This document shows positions 12,445-12,498 of a stretch of 12,498 nt of DNA, piece by piece. Both the position numbers and the translations under genes were made by a program. Source of the DNA: Actinomycetota bacterium. Lineage in GTDB: Bacteria > Actinomycetota > Actinomycetes > Streptosporangiales > Streptosporangiaceae. The notes beneath the pieces are model-generated. The model was given only the letters and a program-made list of their open reading frames with translations, was not told the origin of the DNA and did not search any database. The DNA is taken from NCBI GenBank assembly GCA_003242605.1, contig QGUZ01000133.1, forward strand, positions 1-12,498, written 5' to 3'. Within the stretch, counting starts at the first letter, position 1, and every line of letters starts with the position of its first letter.

Positions 12445-12498
12445 ATGCGGTGGGCCGGGCCGCGGGCCCCAGGCAGCTGCGTGGCGGGAGAGACCGGC
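12445..12498 (+). CDS. Possible start of a rightward gene, cut by the window edge
   Basis: An ATG at 12445 opens 18 codons to the right edge (MRWAGPRAPGSCVAGETG), with 16 of 18 third positions G or C. There is no Shine-Dalgarno. A -10-like TACGCT at 12433-12438 sits exactly 7 bases before the ATG, as expected for a leaderless message, but the -35 is not convincing. It would be divergent from pyrD. This is far too short to judge. The rest of 12294-12444 shows only the pyrD upstream region. Confidence 0.2.
   Translation, partial: MRWAGPRAPGSCVAGETG

Overview
The window is high-GC DNA with strong G/C preference at third codon positions in its real genes, typical of a filamentous actinomycete. 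From memory, the block purF - purM - DUF3073 gene - valine dehydrogenase - conserved hypothetical - bldC matches the order around bldC in Streptomyces coelicolor. The right half (LacI regulator, small orphan protein, lipoprotein amidase, pyrD) does not follow the Streptomyces order I recall. This suggests a relative such as Streptosporangiales, but I cannot fix the genus.

Layout, left to right. (1) At 1-173 is the probable start of a leftward gene running off the edge. It is divergent from purF (416-1855) and purM (1937-2977), which catalyse two steps of de novo purine synthesis and look co-transcribed. (2) A 620-bp gap (2978-3597) holds a perfect CRP-type palindrome, a weaker second one, and two large hairpins where purM meets the leftward DUF3073 gene (3598-3843). 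(3) The leftward valine dehydrogenase gene (3999-5102) is divergent from a conserved hypothetical (5335-6225). Next comes bldC (6548-6751), a 67-residue MerR-type developmental regulator. (4) A gene-poor 1.7-kb stretch (6752-8459) contains strong hairpins, a diverged ~190-bp duplication, a six-copy 12-bp tandem array and a fragment of a TetR-type regulator. (5) A LacI-family repressor (8460-9557), an 86-residue unknown protein (9743-10003), a zinc-dependent lipoprotein amidase for cell-wall turnover (10269-11129), and convergent pyrD for pyrimidine synthesis (11208-12293) complete the window.

The strands switch often, and most convergent junctions carry GC-rich hairpins without a U-tract, as is usual for actinobacterial terminators. 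The most interesting unexplained signal is an odd-centred palindrome, CACGA-A-TCGTG. It occurs exactly three times, always between genes: between vdh and the 5335 gene, upstream of bldC, and upstream of the 9743 gene. It looks like the operator of an unidentified regulator that would link valine catabolism, development and an orphan protein. I see no mobile element, CRISPR array, tRNA, rRNA or defence system. Apart from purine and pyrimidine synthesis, functional links between these genes are inferences.
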